Origin: Nocardia brasiliensis | GTDB lineage: Bacteria; Actinomycetota; Actinomycetes; Mycobacteriales; Mycobacteriaceae | Assembly (NCBI RefSeq): GCF_011801125.1 | Contig: NZ_CP046171.1 | Location: forward strand, 5,580,001 to 5,644,000 | Direction: 5' to 3' | Length of the DNA: 64,000 nt | Shown here: in pieces, positions 1 through 9,287 of the stretch | Layout: every line of letters starts with the position of its first letter | Position numbering within the stretch: the first letter of the stretch is position 1 | Notes under the pieces: generated by a model | The model's input: only the letters and a program-made list of their open reading frames with translations | What the model was told of the DNA's origin: nothing | The model's database searches: none | Program-made: the position numbers and the translations under genes

Positions 1-2
1 CC

Positions 3-2966
3 CGGCGCACGCTGTATCGCGTGCTCGGGCGCCGCTCGGCGGGCGCGGAACTGGCCGATGCGCTCCTGCCGGAGATCCGAACACATTTCGGGGATGCCGA
101 AGCGGCAGGCATGGTGTCCTGTTGCTCCGCACCGGTGGTCGCCGCGCATCTGCCGGAACTCGCCTACGCCGTACCGAACTGGCGCACACTGCACCGCGAG
201 CACTGCGAACAGGTGCTCGGTCACCTCGAGGGCCTGGCCGCCACGGCCAATGAGGCGCAGTGGCCGCGGCTGTGGCGGTGGATCGCCGCGGGGGCGGACA
301 GCACCGCGCTGCGCCACCCGGACCGGCTGCTCGCCCTCGCCGCCCGCGCGGTGGACCACATCCCGCTTTCCGGACTGCGGACCATTGTCGGCGCGCTGGC
401 CAGGCACGACGTGGACGCGGTCGTCGCCTTGATCCTGCACCCGAGTGGCCGCGGCACCGTCCTGACCGGTCGTGCCTTGTTCACCGCGTTGCGCGAGCTC
501 CCCGACGACCGGTTGATCGCCTTGTGCACCGCTTACCCCGATGCCCAGCGACGGCGATTGCTGCGCGCGCTCGCGCCGGCGCGGCGAGCCGCGGTGATCC
601 AGGTGTTCCTGCGACCGGGCGTCGATCCCGCGCAGGCCGATCTCGACGCACTGGATCAGCTCCCCCGCGACGAGCGGGCCGCCCGCGCCCGCGCGCTGCT
701 CGCCGCGCACGGCGGCACCGAGGTTCGTGCAGTCCGCGAGCGACTGATCGCCCGGCTCCCCTGGGACGAAGCCGAACCCGTGCTGCGCGAGAGCATTCGC
801 CGACCGACGGCAGAGGACCGTGCCCAGGCCTATCCGTTGCTGGTGACCGCCGCGATCGGCAGCCGCGATCCCGAGGTCGTCGGCGTCCTGCTCGATCTGC
901 TGCGGCGGTTGCGTAACGAGCAGGACCCGGTGCGGCGCACCGCGTTACAGGCAATCGGCGATATTCCGCCCACGCTGCTGCGCAGTGCCCATCTGCCCGC
1001 GTTGACGATCCTGACGACCGACGCCGTGCAGGCCAGGGACCGCTCCGGAGCGACCGTCGACGCGATCGGCCGCATCGCCCGCACACTACTGGTGCACAGC
1101 GCCCGCACCGACGACCCGGACTTCGCGGCGGCGGCGCTGTCCATCATCGAAAGCCTTGCCGCGCACGAGAGTTCGGTGCCACTGTGGCGATTGGACCGGG
1201 ACCTGCCGCGCGGCGCCGAGCAGCGACTGTTCGACGCGCTGCGCACCCGGCTCGACAGCGCCGCGGCCCGCGACGAGTGGACGCTGACCCTGCGCCTCGC
1301 GCAGGGCCTGGACCGGCGCGCCTGGCAGGTACCCGCCTTGCAGCAGTTGCTGTTACTGGCCTGCACCGCGCGGGACGACCACGTCGTGCGCACCGCCGCC
1401 GAACTGGCGCTGGCGAATCCGGCCACCCGTGACGAGCACCTGGCCACCCTGCTGAACCGTGATCGCTCCCTCATCACGCTGCCCCGGGTGCGGCAACTGA
1501 TCGCCACCCGGCGCACCGATCTGCTCGACCTGGTGCTCGCCGGTGCCAATCCGGGCCGCTTCAGCTCGGCCAAAGTGCGTGTGGTGCCCGACTTCTCGAC
1601 CGGCTTCGCGCACTGGACACCGCGCCAGGTCGAGCAGTACGCCCGCGCGCTCGCCGCGCTGGTGCGCTCGAAAGACGCCGCGCCGTGGGAGAAGACCTGG
1701 GCGATCCATCGTTTGAGCCGCCTGCCCGAGAGTGTGCCGCGCCTGCTCGGCTATCTGGAGCATCCGGACCGCACGGTGGCCGAGGCCGCGCTCTCCGCGC
1801 TCGGCGGCAGCGAGCAGGCCGTGACGGCGCTCGAGGTGCTCGGCCGCTACGTGGCCACCGATCGGGCGCGGGTCGCGGTGAGCGGCATGGCTTCCCGCGC
1901 CAGAAGCATCGCACCCGACCAGCTCGCGGTGGCCCTGCGGCCGCTGCTGGACGCGCCGAAGATCACCGCGCGGAAAGAGGGCTTGCGCCTGCTCGCCGCC
2001 CTGCATGCGCCCGAGGCGATGGCCGTTGTCCGCGCGTTCTGGGAGCACCCGAACCAGCATCGAGACGTGCGGCGGGCCATCGTCTTCGGGTGCCGCTGGC
2101 TGCTGCGGCACGAGGACGCGTGGCAAATCCTCGGTGCGGCGGTGCGCATTCCCGATGTGGCGGACGAGGCGTTGAACCTCACCCCCGACCTGCTCGCCAT
2201 CCCGCAGCGGCAGCGGATGGCCGAGCTGGTCCGGACGGTGGCCGCCGACCCCGATATCGCGCTCGCGGGCGCGGCGCTGCGGGTGCTCGGCACCTGGCAC
2301 CCATGGGCGCCCGCCGACACCGGTGACCTGTTGGTACGCAGGTTGACCGATCTCAGTGAGGTCGGGTTGTGGCGCAAGGTGGTGCCTGTGCTCGTGCACG
2401 GCGGTTTCCATGCCCATATCCCTGCGGCTGTAGATCGACTGCTCGCGGCGGCGCAGGTCACGCTGCCCGATCGGGATCTGCCCGCGCGACAACGACTCTC
2501 GGTGTTGCTCGACACGCTGGTCGGGGCGGCCGAACGATCGGAACAGGCGCGCGCGGTCGCCGCGACCGTCGCCGAACGGCTCGCGGACGAGCCCGCCCTG
2601 CGACGCTCGGCCATCGATCTGCGCCTCACCCTGATCCGGTGGGTCGACGCGGATTCGGCCGTGCCACCGATCCGGCAGGCGTGCGCGCACGCGCACGGCG
2701 CACTGCTCACCTACCCGATGCGGCGACTACGGTCCCGGATGACGACCGCGCTGAACCTCGTCGACGCGGACACCATGGCCGCGGTGGTGCGGACATTGAC
2801 CACCGACTCGACGGCCGCGGCCCTGTGCGCACTGACGGTGGTCGCGCAGTGCGGCAATCATTTCGGCTGGACCCCGGTCTGGGTCGAGCTGCTGGCCCGG
2901 CTGCGGGCACACGATCAGGACGATGTGCGCTTCGCCGCACACGAGGTCTGCACGGTTGCGGAATGA
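3..2966 (+). CDS. HEAT-repeat-like large protein (5' partial)
   Basis: The reading frame is open to the left edge, so the true start is outside the window; a GTG at 21 is the first in-frame start inside it. About 987 residues are visible. They are almost entirely helical and rich in Ala, Leu and Arg, with degenerate helix-pair units about 35-40 residues apart, for example GYLEHPDRTVAEAALSAL near the middle and LLDLLRRLRNEQDPVRRTAL nearer the N-terminus. This is the look of an ARM/HEAT solenoid, a protein-binding scaffold. No catalytic motif, signal peptide or membrane segment is seen. A strong hairpin follows the stop. The partner and function are unknown; the HEAT call is from repeat appearance only. 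Confidence 0.6.
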   Translation, partial: RRTLYRVLGRRSAGAELADALLPEIRTHFGDAEAAGMVSCCSAPVVAAHLPELAYAVPNWRTLHREHCEQVLGHLEGLAATANEAQWPRLWRWIAAGADSTALRHPDRLLALAARAVDHIPLSGLRTIVGALARHDVDAVVALILHPSGRGTVLTGRALFTALRELPDDRLIALCTAYPDAQRRRLLRALAPARRAAVIQVFLRPGVDPAQADLDALDQLPRDERAARARALLAAHGGTEVRAVRERLIARLPWDEAEPVLRESIRRPTAEDRAQAYPLLVTAAIGSRDPEVVGVLLDLLRRLRNEQDPVRRTALQAIGDIPPTLLRSAHLPALTILTTDAVQARDRSGATVDAIGRIARTLLVHSARTDDPDFAAAALSIIESLAAHESSVPLWRLDRDLPRGAEQRLFDALRTRLDSAAARDEWTLTLRLAQGLDRRAWQVPALQQLLLLACTARDDHVVRTAAELALANPATRDEHLATLLNRDRSLITLPRVRQLIATRRTDLLDLVLAGANPGRFSSAKVRVVPDFSTGFAHWTPRQVEQYARALAALVRSKDAAPWEKTWAIHRLSRLPESVPRLLGYLEHPDRTVAEAALSALGGSEQAVTALEVLGRYVATDRARVAVSGMASRARSIAPDQLAVALRPLLDAPKITARKEGLRLLAALHAPEAMAVVRAFWEHPNQHRDVRRAIVFGCRWLLRHEDAWQILGAAVRIPDVADEALNLTPDLLAIPQRQRMAELVRTVAADPDIALAGAALRVLGTWHPWAPADTGDLLVRRLTDLSEVGLWRKVVPVLVHGGFHAHIPAAVDRLLAAAQVTLPDRDLPARQRLSVLLDTLVGAAERSEQARAVAATVAERLADEPALRRSAIDLRLTLIRWVDADSAVPPIRQACAHAHGALLTYPMRRLRSRMTTALNLVDADTMAAVVRTLTTDSTAAALCALTVVAQCGNHFGWTPVWVELLARLRAHDQDDVRFAAHEVCTVAE

Positions 2967-2988
2967 TCAAGGTAAGGAATTCGCAGCG

Positions 2989-3021
2989 GGCGTGCCGCGC
3001 CAGTCGACCACGCGGCACGCC
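2989..3021 (+). terminator. Hairpin terminator after the HEAT-like gene
   Basis: A perfect 11-bp GC-rich stem (GGCGTGCCGCG pairing with CGCGGCACGCC) with an 11-base loop starts 23 bases after the TGA. No T-run follows, as is usual in actinobacteria. It lies between convergent genes. Confidence 0.6.
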
Positions 3022-3152
3022 GGGCGAGGCGCCCCGTTGCGCCCGCCGCCACTGTGCGACAACGTGAATGCCCGAGCGAGATCACTGGTCGGATGATTGT
3101 GCCCGGCACGCTGTCTGATGGACAGTGGCGCCGTCGGGAGCGAGCGCCACTT

Positions 3153-3593
3153 TCACGAAGGCAATCGACGTCGGCCGTCGGCCACATCGGTTACCAAATC
3201 AGTGTACCCGTCAACGAGTTCTGCCAAGTGGTACCAATGTTTATGGGTATTGTCGCTGCGCACGCCCTCGGTGTCGATGGCTTGATTGGCGTCCACCCAG
3301 CTGCGCGCCATTCGGTCGACCACCGCGCCGAGACTTTCGGTGTGCAGCGATGCGCCATGGCGATGCCGGGGCAGCTCCTTACCGATCCAGTCATTGATAT
3401 CGTCGACCAGTTCACTTCTGCGACAGTCGATTTCAATGATCAAGGCAGGGTCCCCGACCTGCCGCCGCCGGGCATGTAGCTCGGCGAGGGCGTGTGCCGA
3501 GCGCAGCATTTCCCGGTCCTGGAAACGGCGCCCCTGAAAGGCACACAACAATTGCGGAGCAGTCGGCAGTACCCCCACCGTTGGCGCACTCAT
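3153..3593 (-). CDS. DUF4254 family protein
   Basis: A 146-residue protein that resembles the second gene of this type at 9288-9740: both have a helical DHP/RSAHALAELH segment, an IDxRRxxLVxxIDxW motif, a central (T/P)ET(V/L)GxxVDxxA segment and a C-terminal YxDLxxxxxxGxRRLP motif. This matches the actinobacterial DUF4254 family, whose function is not known. The ATG has a good ribosome site (GGAGG six bases upstream). The N-terminus is extended by about 15 residues compared with the core. It is convergent with the HEAT-like gene and has no operon partner. Confidence 0.75.
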   Translation of the reverse strand: MSAPTVGVLPTAPQLLCAFQGRRFQDREMLRSAHALAELHARRRQVGDPALIIEIDCRRSELVDDINDWIGKELPRHRHGASLHTESLGAVVDRMARSWVDANQAIDTEGVRSDNTHKHWYHLAELVDGYTDLVTDVADGRRRLPS

Positions 3594-3980
3594 GCCTCCA
3601 CCCCGACTTCACCCGACACCAACGCGCTTTGTACCAACATAATTGGCTCTCGATTCGGTTATCCCGGTCATCGGATCGGTTGTTCACAACTAGGCTAGCT
3701 GGATCATGCTCTTACAGATGCAAGAACGCAAGAGTGCGTCCGCATTGCTGCACCAAATGTGTCCTTCGGCCCTTGCGCCGCCCATCGGCGCACTGCCACA
3801 ACAACTTCGGGCCACCGAGCACAACGCCATGACCAGCGACTTCCGCCGAATAGACCGGTCGATCCGGTTACCGCCGCGCAATCGAGGATTACCGACCAGT
3901 CTGTCTCTATATCGCACGAGACGGGACCGAAAGCCGATGCCTTCGCGCCCGTACCCGTAATCGCGAAGCGGAACCGGCGT
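3594..3980. other. Gene-poor interval with AT-rich part
   Basis: No credible gene. Short frames here lack high-GC codon bias and a ribosome site. The part at about 3630-3720 is clearly more AT-rich than its surroundings and probably holds the promoter of the minus-strand DUF4254 gene. No strong inverted repeat was found. Confidence 0.4.
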
Positions 3981-4406
3981 TCAACGCATCCTGGTGAACG
4001 AGGAGTAATGGTCCGCCGTGTACCAGGCGGAGTGATCGTTGCCGGTGACTATTCGCTCGGCGTCGCGATTGCGCCCCGGCTGTTTGATGTTGACGTCCCA
4101 CTCCCGATACGCGATCGCCTTGCCGCCCGCGTCGGTGCGCGGCAGGGTGCCGTCGCGGTTCTGCCAGGTCCCGCCGCCCTTGGTGCCGGAGCCGTCATTC
4201 GGCGGCCAGGTGCCCGCGTCGATCCGCGCGAGCGTGTCCCAGGCGCGCTGCGGGACACTGGCGCCGACCAGCACGATCGACTCGGCCGCCGCGGGCCGCG
4301 CCTGCTGCTGCGCGGGCGTCGCCAGGCCGAGCACCAGGGTCAGGCCCGCCACCAGCGCGGCAACGGTGAATCCGAATCGCTTCGCTATCGATGCCACCCC
4401 AGTCAT
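3981..4406 (-). CDS. Secreted guanyl-specific ribonuclease (barnase/T1 type)
   Basis: 141 residues. An N-terminal signal peptide (about residues 1-40, hydrophobic FTVAALVAGLTLVLGLA followed by an Ala-rich cleavage region) precedes a microbial ribonuclease domain. The family pattern is visible: WDTLARIDAGTWP at 56-68, catalytic Glu102 in YREWDV, Arg118 in AERIVTG and catalytic His133 in TADHYSSF at the C-terminus. The enzyme should cleave RNA after G outside the cell. No barstar-like inhibitor gene lies next to it, which fits a secreted RNase. The ATG at 4406 was chosen because it begins directly before a basic n-region; a GTG at 4397 is also possible. Confidence 0.85.
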   Translation of the reverse strand: MTGVASIAKRFGFTVAALVAGLTLVLGLATPAQQQARPAAAESIVLVGASVPQRAWDTLARIDAGTWPPNDGSGTKGGGTWQNRDGTLPRTDAGGKAIAYREWDVNIKQPGRNRDAERIVTGNDHSAWYTADHYSSFTRMR

Positions 4407-4584
4407 AGCCGCCGAACCTACTGCCCCGAGCCGAACGCCAGGTTTCCTCAGGTTTCGGTGCGGTGAAGATTCGGGTGCCATCGCTCGGCATGAAATGCCA
4501 TGTGTGCCCGCGAACCTCGGTTCCGCACAGCATGGAACGGGGTACGCTCGGATTTTCGCAGGCGCACGGCGGAGGGAATTCGGC

Positions 4585-5445
4585 ATGGCAGGCAAGCGCA
4601 CCGTCCTGACCGTGCGATTGCGCAGATTGGCCGCGATGCTGCACGAGATGCGCGAGCACGCGGGGCTCAGCAAGGAAGAGGTGAGCACCCAAACCGGTAT
4701 CAACGTCACCACGCTGTATCGGATCGAAACGGCGCAGGCCCGGCCGCAGCGACGCACGCTGCAGGCGATGCTCGACCTGTACGGCGTCACCGACGAACAG
4801 CGCGACGACGCCAGCGAATTACTGTCCGACGCACTCAAGCCCGGTATGTCACGGGCCTACGAGGGCAGCGTGTCCGAGGTCTATGCCGCCTACATCAATT
4901 TCGAGGCCGAGGCGCTCTCCGCGCGGCACTACCAGACCTCGACCATTCCTGGATTGCTGCAGACCATGGAGTACGCGACCGCGGTGATCGACACCTCGAT
5001 GCCGAAGGTGGAGGCGTCGGTGATGGAGGACCGCGCCCGCGCCAGAATGGATCGGGCCGCCAATCTCACCAAGGACGAACCGCTCGAGCTGTGGGTCGTG
5101 ATGGACGAGGCGGCGATCCGGCGCACCGTCGGCGGGCCCGCGGTGATGCGCGGCCAACTGGATCGGCTGCTCCAGGAGACCAAGCGCAAGAACGTGATCC
5201 TGCAGATCCTGCCCTTCGACGCGGGCGCCCATCCCGGCATGGCGGGCTCGTTCACGCTACTCGATTTCCACGACCCGGCCGATCCGGAGCTGGTCTACGT
5301 GGAGGGCATCGCGGGCGATGAACTCATCGAGGGCCATCCCGAAATCCGGCGCTTCGGCGTGATTTTCGACCAGCTGCGGGCCATGGCACTGAGCCCGCGC
5401 GATTCCGCGGCGATGATCACCGAGGCCGCGGCGAAGATGGGCTAA
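4585..5445 (+). CDS. XRE-family regulator with DUF5753 domain
   Basis: 286 residues. An N-terminal helix-turn-helix (about residues 17-70, MREHAGLSKEEVSTQTGINV) is followed by a DUF5753 ligand/partner domain (about 95-275) with the usual YQTSTIPGLLQTMEYA, MDEAAIRR and LPFDAGAHPGM segments. This architecture is a common actinomycete regulator family, often paired with a small DUF397 protein; none is next to it here. The start ATG is ten bases after a clear GGAGG. It is convergent with the permease genes that follow. Confidence 0.88.
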   Translation: MAGKRTVLTVRLRRLAAMLHEMREHAGLSKEEVSTQTGINVTTLYRIETAQARPQRRTLQAMLDLYGVTDEQRDDASELLSDALKPGMSRAYEGSVSEVYAAYINFEAEALSARHYQTSTIPGLLQTMEYATAVIDTSMPKVEASVMEDRARARMDRAANLTKDEPLELWVVMDEAAIRRTVGGPAVMRGQLDRLLQETKRKNVILQILPFDAGAHPGMAGSFTLLDFHDPADPELVYVEGIAGDELIEGHPEIRRFGVIFDQLRAMALSPRDSAAMITEAAAKMG

Positions 5446-6269
5446 GTTCGGCTGGCGCGGCGGTAGCCGACGGCCGCGGGCACGGCGAACACCACCATCG
5501 CGCCGACCGACCAGGCCACCGTCGCCAGCAGCGGCGCGCGCACCGGGCCGCCGAGTGACAATCCGCGCATCGCGTCGATCGCCTGGGTCATCGGTTGATG
5601 CGCGACGATCGGTTGTGCCCAGCGCGGATACGCGTGCAACGGCGCGAAACCCGTGCTGAAGAACATCAGTAGCGACGATCCGAGCGAAACGGCCTCCACC
5701 AGCGCGGTTTTCGCGGAGAACACCGCCACGGCGGTGACCATGGTGGCGAAGCCGAGCCCGTACAGCAGCGGCACACCGAACAGCGCGAGTCCGGCCAGGG
5801 CTCCCTGCTCGAAGCGGAACCCGAGCAGCAGACCCACCCCGAACAACACCAGGGTGCACACCAGTATCCGGACCGCCTCGGCGAGGATGCGCGCGGACAG
5901 ACCGGACGCCCGATGCACCGGCAGCACCCACAGCCGGGCCAGCAGACCCTGATCCCGTTCCCGGCCCAGCGTGATCGCACCGGCCACCGAGCCCGACATC
6001 ACCCCCACCAGGGCCACCATCGGCACCGAACCGTAGAGGGCGCCGGCACCGGCGAAGGCCGAGATCTGCTTGCCGAGCACGGCATTCAGCACGAGCAGCA
6101 GCAGCGCCGGGAACACCAGCGACTGCATCGTGGTCAGCGGGTCGCGCACCCAGCGCCGCAGCAACCGCCGGGTCTGCACGAGGGTCTGCGGCACCAGCAG
6201 GCGCCAGGTTTCGGTCCGTCCGGGCACCACGGGCAATGCCGTCACGGCGATGCGGGCGGTGTCGGTCAT
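5442..6269 (-). CDS. ABC-2 type transporter permease (DrrB/DrrC-like)
   Basis: 275 residues with about six membrane segments. The N-terminal LLRRWVRDPLTTMQSLVFP followed by LLLLVLNAVLG and the C-terminal HQPMTQAIDAMRGLSLGGP segment are typical of daunorubicin-resistance-type export permeases. Its ATG overlaps the stop of the upstream permease (ATGA), so the two are translationally coupled and probably form one heterodimeric channel. An ABC ATPase is expected in such operons but is absent on both sides. The stop overlaps the end of the convergent regulator gene by four bases. Confidence 0.85.
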   Translation of the reverse strand: MTDTARIAVTALPVVPGRTETWRLLVPQTLVQTRRLLRRWVRDPLTTMQSLVFPALLLLVLNAVLGKQISAFAGAGALYGSVPMVALVGVMSGSVAGAITLGRERDQGLLARLWVLPVHRASGLSARILAEAVRILVCTLVLFGVGLLLGFRFEQGALAGLALFGVPLLYGLGFATMVTAVAVFSAKTALVEAVSLGSSLLMFFSTGFAPLHAYPRWAQPIVAHQPMTQAIDAMRGLSLGGPVRAPLLATVAWSVGAMVVFAVPAAVGYRRASRT

Positions 6270-7108
6270 CCCGACCTCCGCATGGCGACCAGCACGCCGA
6301 GCCCACCACAGAGCACGAACAACACTGCCACCCAAGCCAATCCGGGACCGAGTACCCGCCACCCGACGACCCCCGCGTTGCCGCTCGGATCACCGGCCAG
6401 CGCGCGCATCGCGTAGACGAACTGCGACACCGGCTGGTTGCGCGCGAATCCCTGGAGCCAGGAGGGGAATTGGTGTGCGGGCGCCAGCCCCGTCGACACC
6501 AGCCCGAGAACCAGCTGCGGGAAGATCAGCGCCTGGGTGATCGCCTCCGGCTTGGCGACCACGGTGCCGATCAGATCCGCACCGAGCGTCAACGCCACCG
6601 CCACCAGCAACGCGAAAGCGACGAAACCCAGTGTTTCCAGCCAACTTCCATAGAAGCGCACACCGATCACCCAGCCGCACACCAGGGCAACGGCCAGCGA
6701 GACCGCGGCGCGGTACAGCGCGGCGGTGATCCGCGCGGCCAGCGGCACCGCGGCTGGCATCGGCAGCGACCCGAACCGCACGGTGAGCCCGTCCGCGGCG
6801 TCGGTCGCCGCGCGCAACGCCGCCGACGTGGCACAGAACGCCACCGCCTGCATCACGATCATCGGCAGGAGGAACTGCGCGTAACTGCTCAGTCCGTGCC
6901 CGTAGCCGCTCATCACCAGGTTCAACGGCACATAGAACCCGAGGGTGAACACCGTGGGCGCGACGACCGCGGTGACCAACTCGCCGTTGCGCCAGGACGG
7001 CCGGATCAGTCGGCGGGTGAGCACCCACCACTGCGCGAGCGCGCCGAAACGCGGCCGCGACACCACCGGCGGCAGGCTCATCCGCACGCTCTCATCCTGC
7101 GACCGCAC
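6266..7108 (-). CDS. ABC-2 type transporter permease (first gene of pair)
   Basis: 280 residues from the GTG, or 271 from an in-frame ATG at 7081. About six membrane helices. It shares with the downstream permease the pattern LTRRLIRPSWRNGELV... at the N-terminus and NQPVSQFVYAMRALAGDPSG near the C-terminus. It is the promoter-proximal member of the two-gene operon. The start region carries an almost perfect 21-bp tandem duplication (7082-7122) that offers several in-frame starts. No ATP-binding subunit is encoded upstream; the next gene is divergent. Confidence 0.82.
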   Translation of the reverse strand: MRSQDESVRMSLPPVVSRPRFGALAQWWVLTRRLIRPSWRNGELVTAVVAPTVFTLGFYVPLNLVMSGYGHGLSSYAQFLLPMIVMQAVAFCATSAALRAATDAADGLTVRFGSLPMPAAVPLAARITAALYRAAVSLAVALVCGWVIGVRFYGSWLETLGFVAFALLVAVALTLGADLIGTVVAKPEAITQALIFPQLVLGLVSTGLAPAHQFPSWLQGFARNQPVSQFVYAMRALAGDPSGNAGVVGWRVLGPGLAWVAVLFVLCGGLGVLVAMRRSG

Positions 7109-7122
7109 CCTCTCATCCTGCG
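7082..7122. repeat. 21-bp tandem duplication at a permease start
   Basis: Two 20-base copies differing at one base (CCGCACGCTCTCATCCTGCG and CCGCACCCTCTCATCCTGCG) lie at 7082-7101 and 7103-7122. The period is divisible by three, so on the minus strand it duplicates the start region in frame. Confidence 0.8.
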
Positions 7123-7314
7123 CAAAGCCGTGTCGGTTCCCGGGGAACCCGCACCGGTCCGCATGTCGCGGACCCGGTCCTAGGAGATACCGAGACAGCG
7201 GGCGATCCGGTTCACCACACCGGCTGCTTTGCGGCGAAAGTCGAGATCGGTCGACTATTTTCGACTGATTCCGGGTACTTCATCCATCTGTCGCACAGAG
7301 ATCGGGAGGGGACC

Positions 7315-8697
7315 ATGGCCGACACCACCGCCGAGCGGGCCGCCGAGCCGGAGCTGAAGCGGGTGATGGGCCCCGGCTTGCTGCTGCTGTTCGTGGTGGG
7401 CGACATCCTCGGCTCGTCGATCTACGCGCTCACCGGAAAGGTCGCGAACGAGGTGGGCGGCGCGGTCTGGGTGCCGTTCGTGGTCTCGTTCCTGGTCGCC
7501 CTCGTCACCGCGATGAGCTATCTGGAGCTGGTCACCAAGTATCCGCACGCGGCAGGCGCGGCGCTGTACACCCACAAGGCGTTCGGCATCCAGTTCCTCA
7601 CCTTCATGGTGGCGTTCGCGGTGATGAGCTCCGGCATCACCTCGGCGGCGACGGCGTCGCGCGCCTTCGGCGCCAACTTCGCCGAGGCGCTCGACCTCGA
7701 CCTCGGCCCGGGCGCGATGATCACGCTCATCGCGCTCGGGTTCATGCTCGTCGTCGCCGCGATCAACCTGCGCGGCGTCAGCGAGGGCGTGAAGTTGAAC
7801 GTGCTGCTCACCTGCGTCGAGCTGACCGGTCTGCTGATCGTCATCGGGATCGGGTGCTGGGCGCTCGGCGTCGGTGACGGCGACTTCAGCCGGATCACCG
7901 AGTTCGAGACCGGTGACCGCAGCGCGGTCGGCGGCGTCATCGCCGCCACCACGCTGGCGTTCTACGCCATGGTCGGATTCGAGGACTCGGTGAACATGGC
8001 CGAGGAGTGCAAACAGCCGAGCCGGATCTTCCCGAAGGTACTGCTGGCCGGTCTCGCGATCACCGCACTGATCTACGTGCTGGTGTCGATCACCGCGGTG
8101 GCCCTGGTGCCGATCGCCGAACTCGGCCAGGGCGATACGCCGCTGCTGCAGGTGGTGCGGGTCGGCGCGCCCGCGTTCCCGACCCAGATCTTCGCCTATA
8201 TCAGCATGATCGCCGTGGCCAACACCGCGCTGATCAACATGCTGATGGCCAGCCGTCTGCTGTACGGCATGGCCAGGCAGGGCGTGCTGCCCAGGCAGCT
8301 CGGGCGAGTCCACTCGGGCCGGCGCACGCCGTTCGTGGCGATCCTGTGCACCACGCTGCTCGCGCTCGGCCTGATCGCGTTCGTCGGCGAGGTGCCCGAG
8401 CTCGGCGGCACCACGGCGCTGCTGCTGCTCGCGGTGTTCACGGTGGTCAATGTCGCGGTGCTGGTGCTGCGCCGAGATCAGGTGTCGCACGAGCATTTCC
8501 GGACCCCGACCGCGCTGCCCGTGATCGGCGCACTGACATGTGGCTTCCTGGTGACCCCGTTCACCGACCGCAATCCGCAGCAGTACGTGATCGCCGGCGT
8601 CCTGCTGGGCATCGGCGTCGTACTGTGGGCGGTCAATCACGTCGCGATCAAGTATCTGAACGCGGAACCGGCCGCCGCGCAGCCATCGACGGAGTGA
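7315..8697 (+). CDS. APC-family amino acid permease
   Basis: 460 residues with about 12 membrane helices. The first helix carries the family's substrate-binding unwound segment (FVVGDILGSSIYALTG), and helix 6 has FYAMVGFEDSVNMAEECKQPSR, the APC signature region. The transporter should import amino acids or related amines by proton symport; the substrate cannot be told. The ATG follows GGGAGGGG. A short inverted repeat AGTCGA/TCGACT with a further TCGACT lies upstream (7239-7266). It is a single gene followed by a hairpin. Confidence 0.9.
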   Translation: MADTTAERAAEPELKRVMGPGLLLLFVVGDILGSSIYALTGKVANEVGGAVWVPFVVSFLVALVTAMSYLELVTKYPHAAGAALYTHKAFGIQFLTFMVAFAVMSSGITSAATASRAFGANFAEALDLDLGPGAMITLIALGFMLVVAAINLRGVSEGVKLNVLLTCVELTGLLIVIGIGCWALGVGDGDFSRITEFETGDRSAVGGVIAATTLAFYAMVGFEDSVNMAEECKQPSRIFPKVLLAGLAITALIYVLVSITAVALVPIAELGQGDTPLLQVVRVGAPAFPTQIFAYISMIAVANTALINMLMASRLLYGMARQGVLPRQLGRVHSGRRTPFVAILCTTLLALGLIAFVGEVPELGGTTALLLLAVFTVVNVAVLVLRRDQVSHEHFRTPTALPVIGALTCGFLVTPFTDRNPQQYVIAGVLLGIGVVLWAVNHVAIKYLNAEPAAAQPSTE

Positions 8698-8710
8698 TCG
8701 ATCCGATTGC

Positions 8711-8734
8711 CGGACATGATCATTCTCATGTCCG
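8711..8734 (+). terminator. Hairpin between APC permease and ImmA-like gene
   Basis: A perfect 9-bp stem CGGACATGA / TCATGTCCG with a six-base loop sits 13 bases after the permease stop. It is probably a terminator, but it also lies just upstream of the next gene and could be an operator. Confidence 0.5.
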
Positions 8735-8789
8735 CGGCGCCCGGTTCCGCAGATGACGCGGAGCGAACCGGTGGGTAATGTATGCCGGG

Positions 8790-9287
8790 ATGACCAGCAT
8801 GGACGCGCGTCTCGGTGATGCCACCCGAACCGTGCCCCTCCCCAATCCGTGGGATCTGTCCGCGTACCTCGCCGCTGTGGCCGCGCACCGGGGGCGCTCC
8901 ATCACCCTGCACACCGCGCCGCGGGCGGTGCTGCACGAGATCGGTTGCGGCGCGGGCGGTCTGTGGGTCGCACGCACGCACGACGACATCATCGTCTACG
9001 ACGACGAGGCGATCGAACGCAACGTCGACCACCTCGTCCTGCACCAGGTCGGCCATATGCTGCTCGAGCACGGCGAGCGGCAGGATCGCCCGGATCCGCT
9101 GCCGCCGTCGCTGGCCGTGCTGCTGCCGACGATGTCGCCGCGCTCGATCGAACACGCGCTGGGACGCGGTGATTTCGGGGAAGAACGGGAGCGGGAAGCG
9201 GAGGTGTTCGCCGACATGACGATGGTGTACGCGACGCTGCCGCGGCGGCGGGCGCGCTCGTTTCGACTGTTCGGCCGCGGCCGGTAG
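8790..9287 (+). CDS. ImmA/IrrE-like protein with altered metal motif
   Basis: 165 residues from the ATG at 8790; a start 12 bases upstream at 8778 is also in frame. The fold pattern fits ImmA/IrrE-type small metallopeptidase-like proteins: a beta-rich N-terminal half, then LVLHQVGHMLLEHG at about residues 88-101, then a helical C-terminus EEREREAEVFADMTM. The catalytic motif HExxH reads HQVGH, so the catalytic Glu is replaced by Gln and proteolysis is unlikely if the reading is right. The downstream Glu/Asp-rich EREAEVFAD segment, which supplies the third metal ligand in this family, is kept. No XRE partner gene is adjacent. Confidence 0.65.
   Translation: MTSMDARLGDATRTVPLPNPWDLSAYLAAVAAHRGRSITLHTAPRAVLHEIGCGAGGLWVARTHDDIIVYDDEAIERNVDHLVLHQVGHMLLEHGERQDRPDPLPPSLAVLLPTMSPRSIEHALGRGDFGEEREREAEVFADMTMVYATLPRRRARSFRLFGRGR

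Noticed and set aside
3706..3960. Plus-strand 84-codon frame in the 3.6-4.0 kb interval
   Set aside because: Random-looking composition; no start context.
7239..7266. AGTCGA/TCGACT repeats before the APC permease as an operator
   Set aside because: Six-base arms in high-GC DNA are likely by chance; mentioned only within the permease entry.
7255..8640. Long minus-strand open frame of 461 codons opposite the APC permease
   Set aside because: It is a shadow of high-GC third-position bias; it is rich in His, Gln and Arg and has no family look, while the plus-strand frame has clear membrane helices and family motifs.
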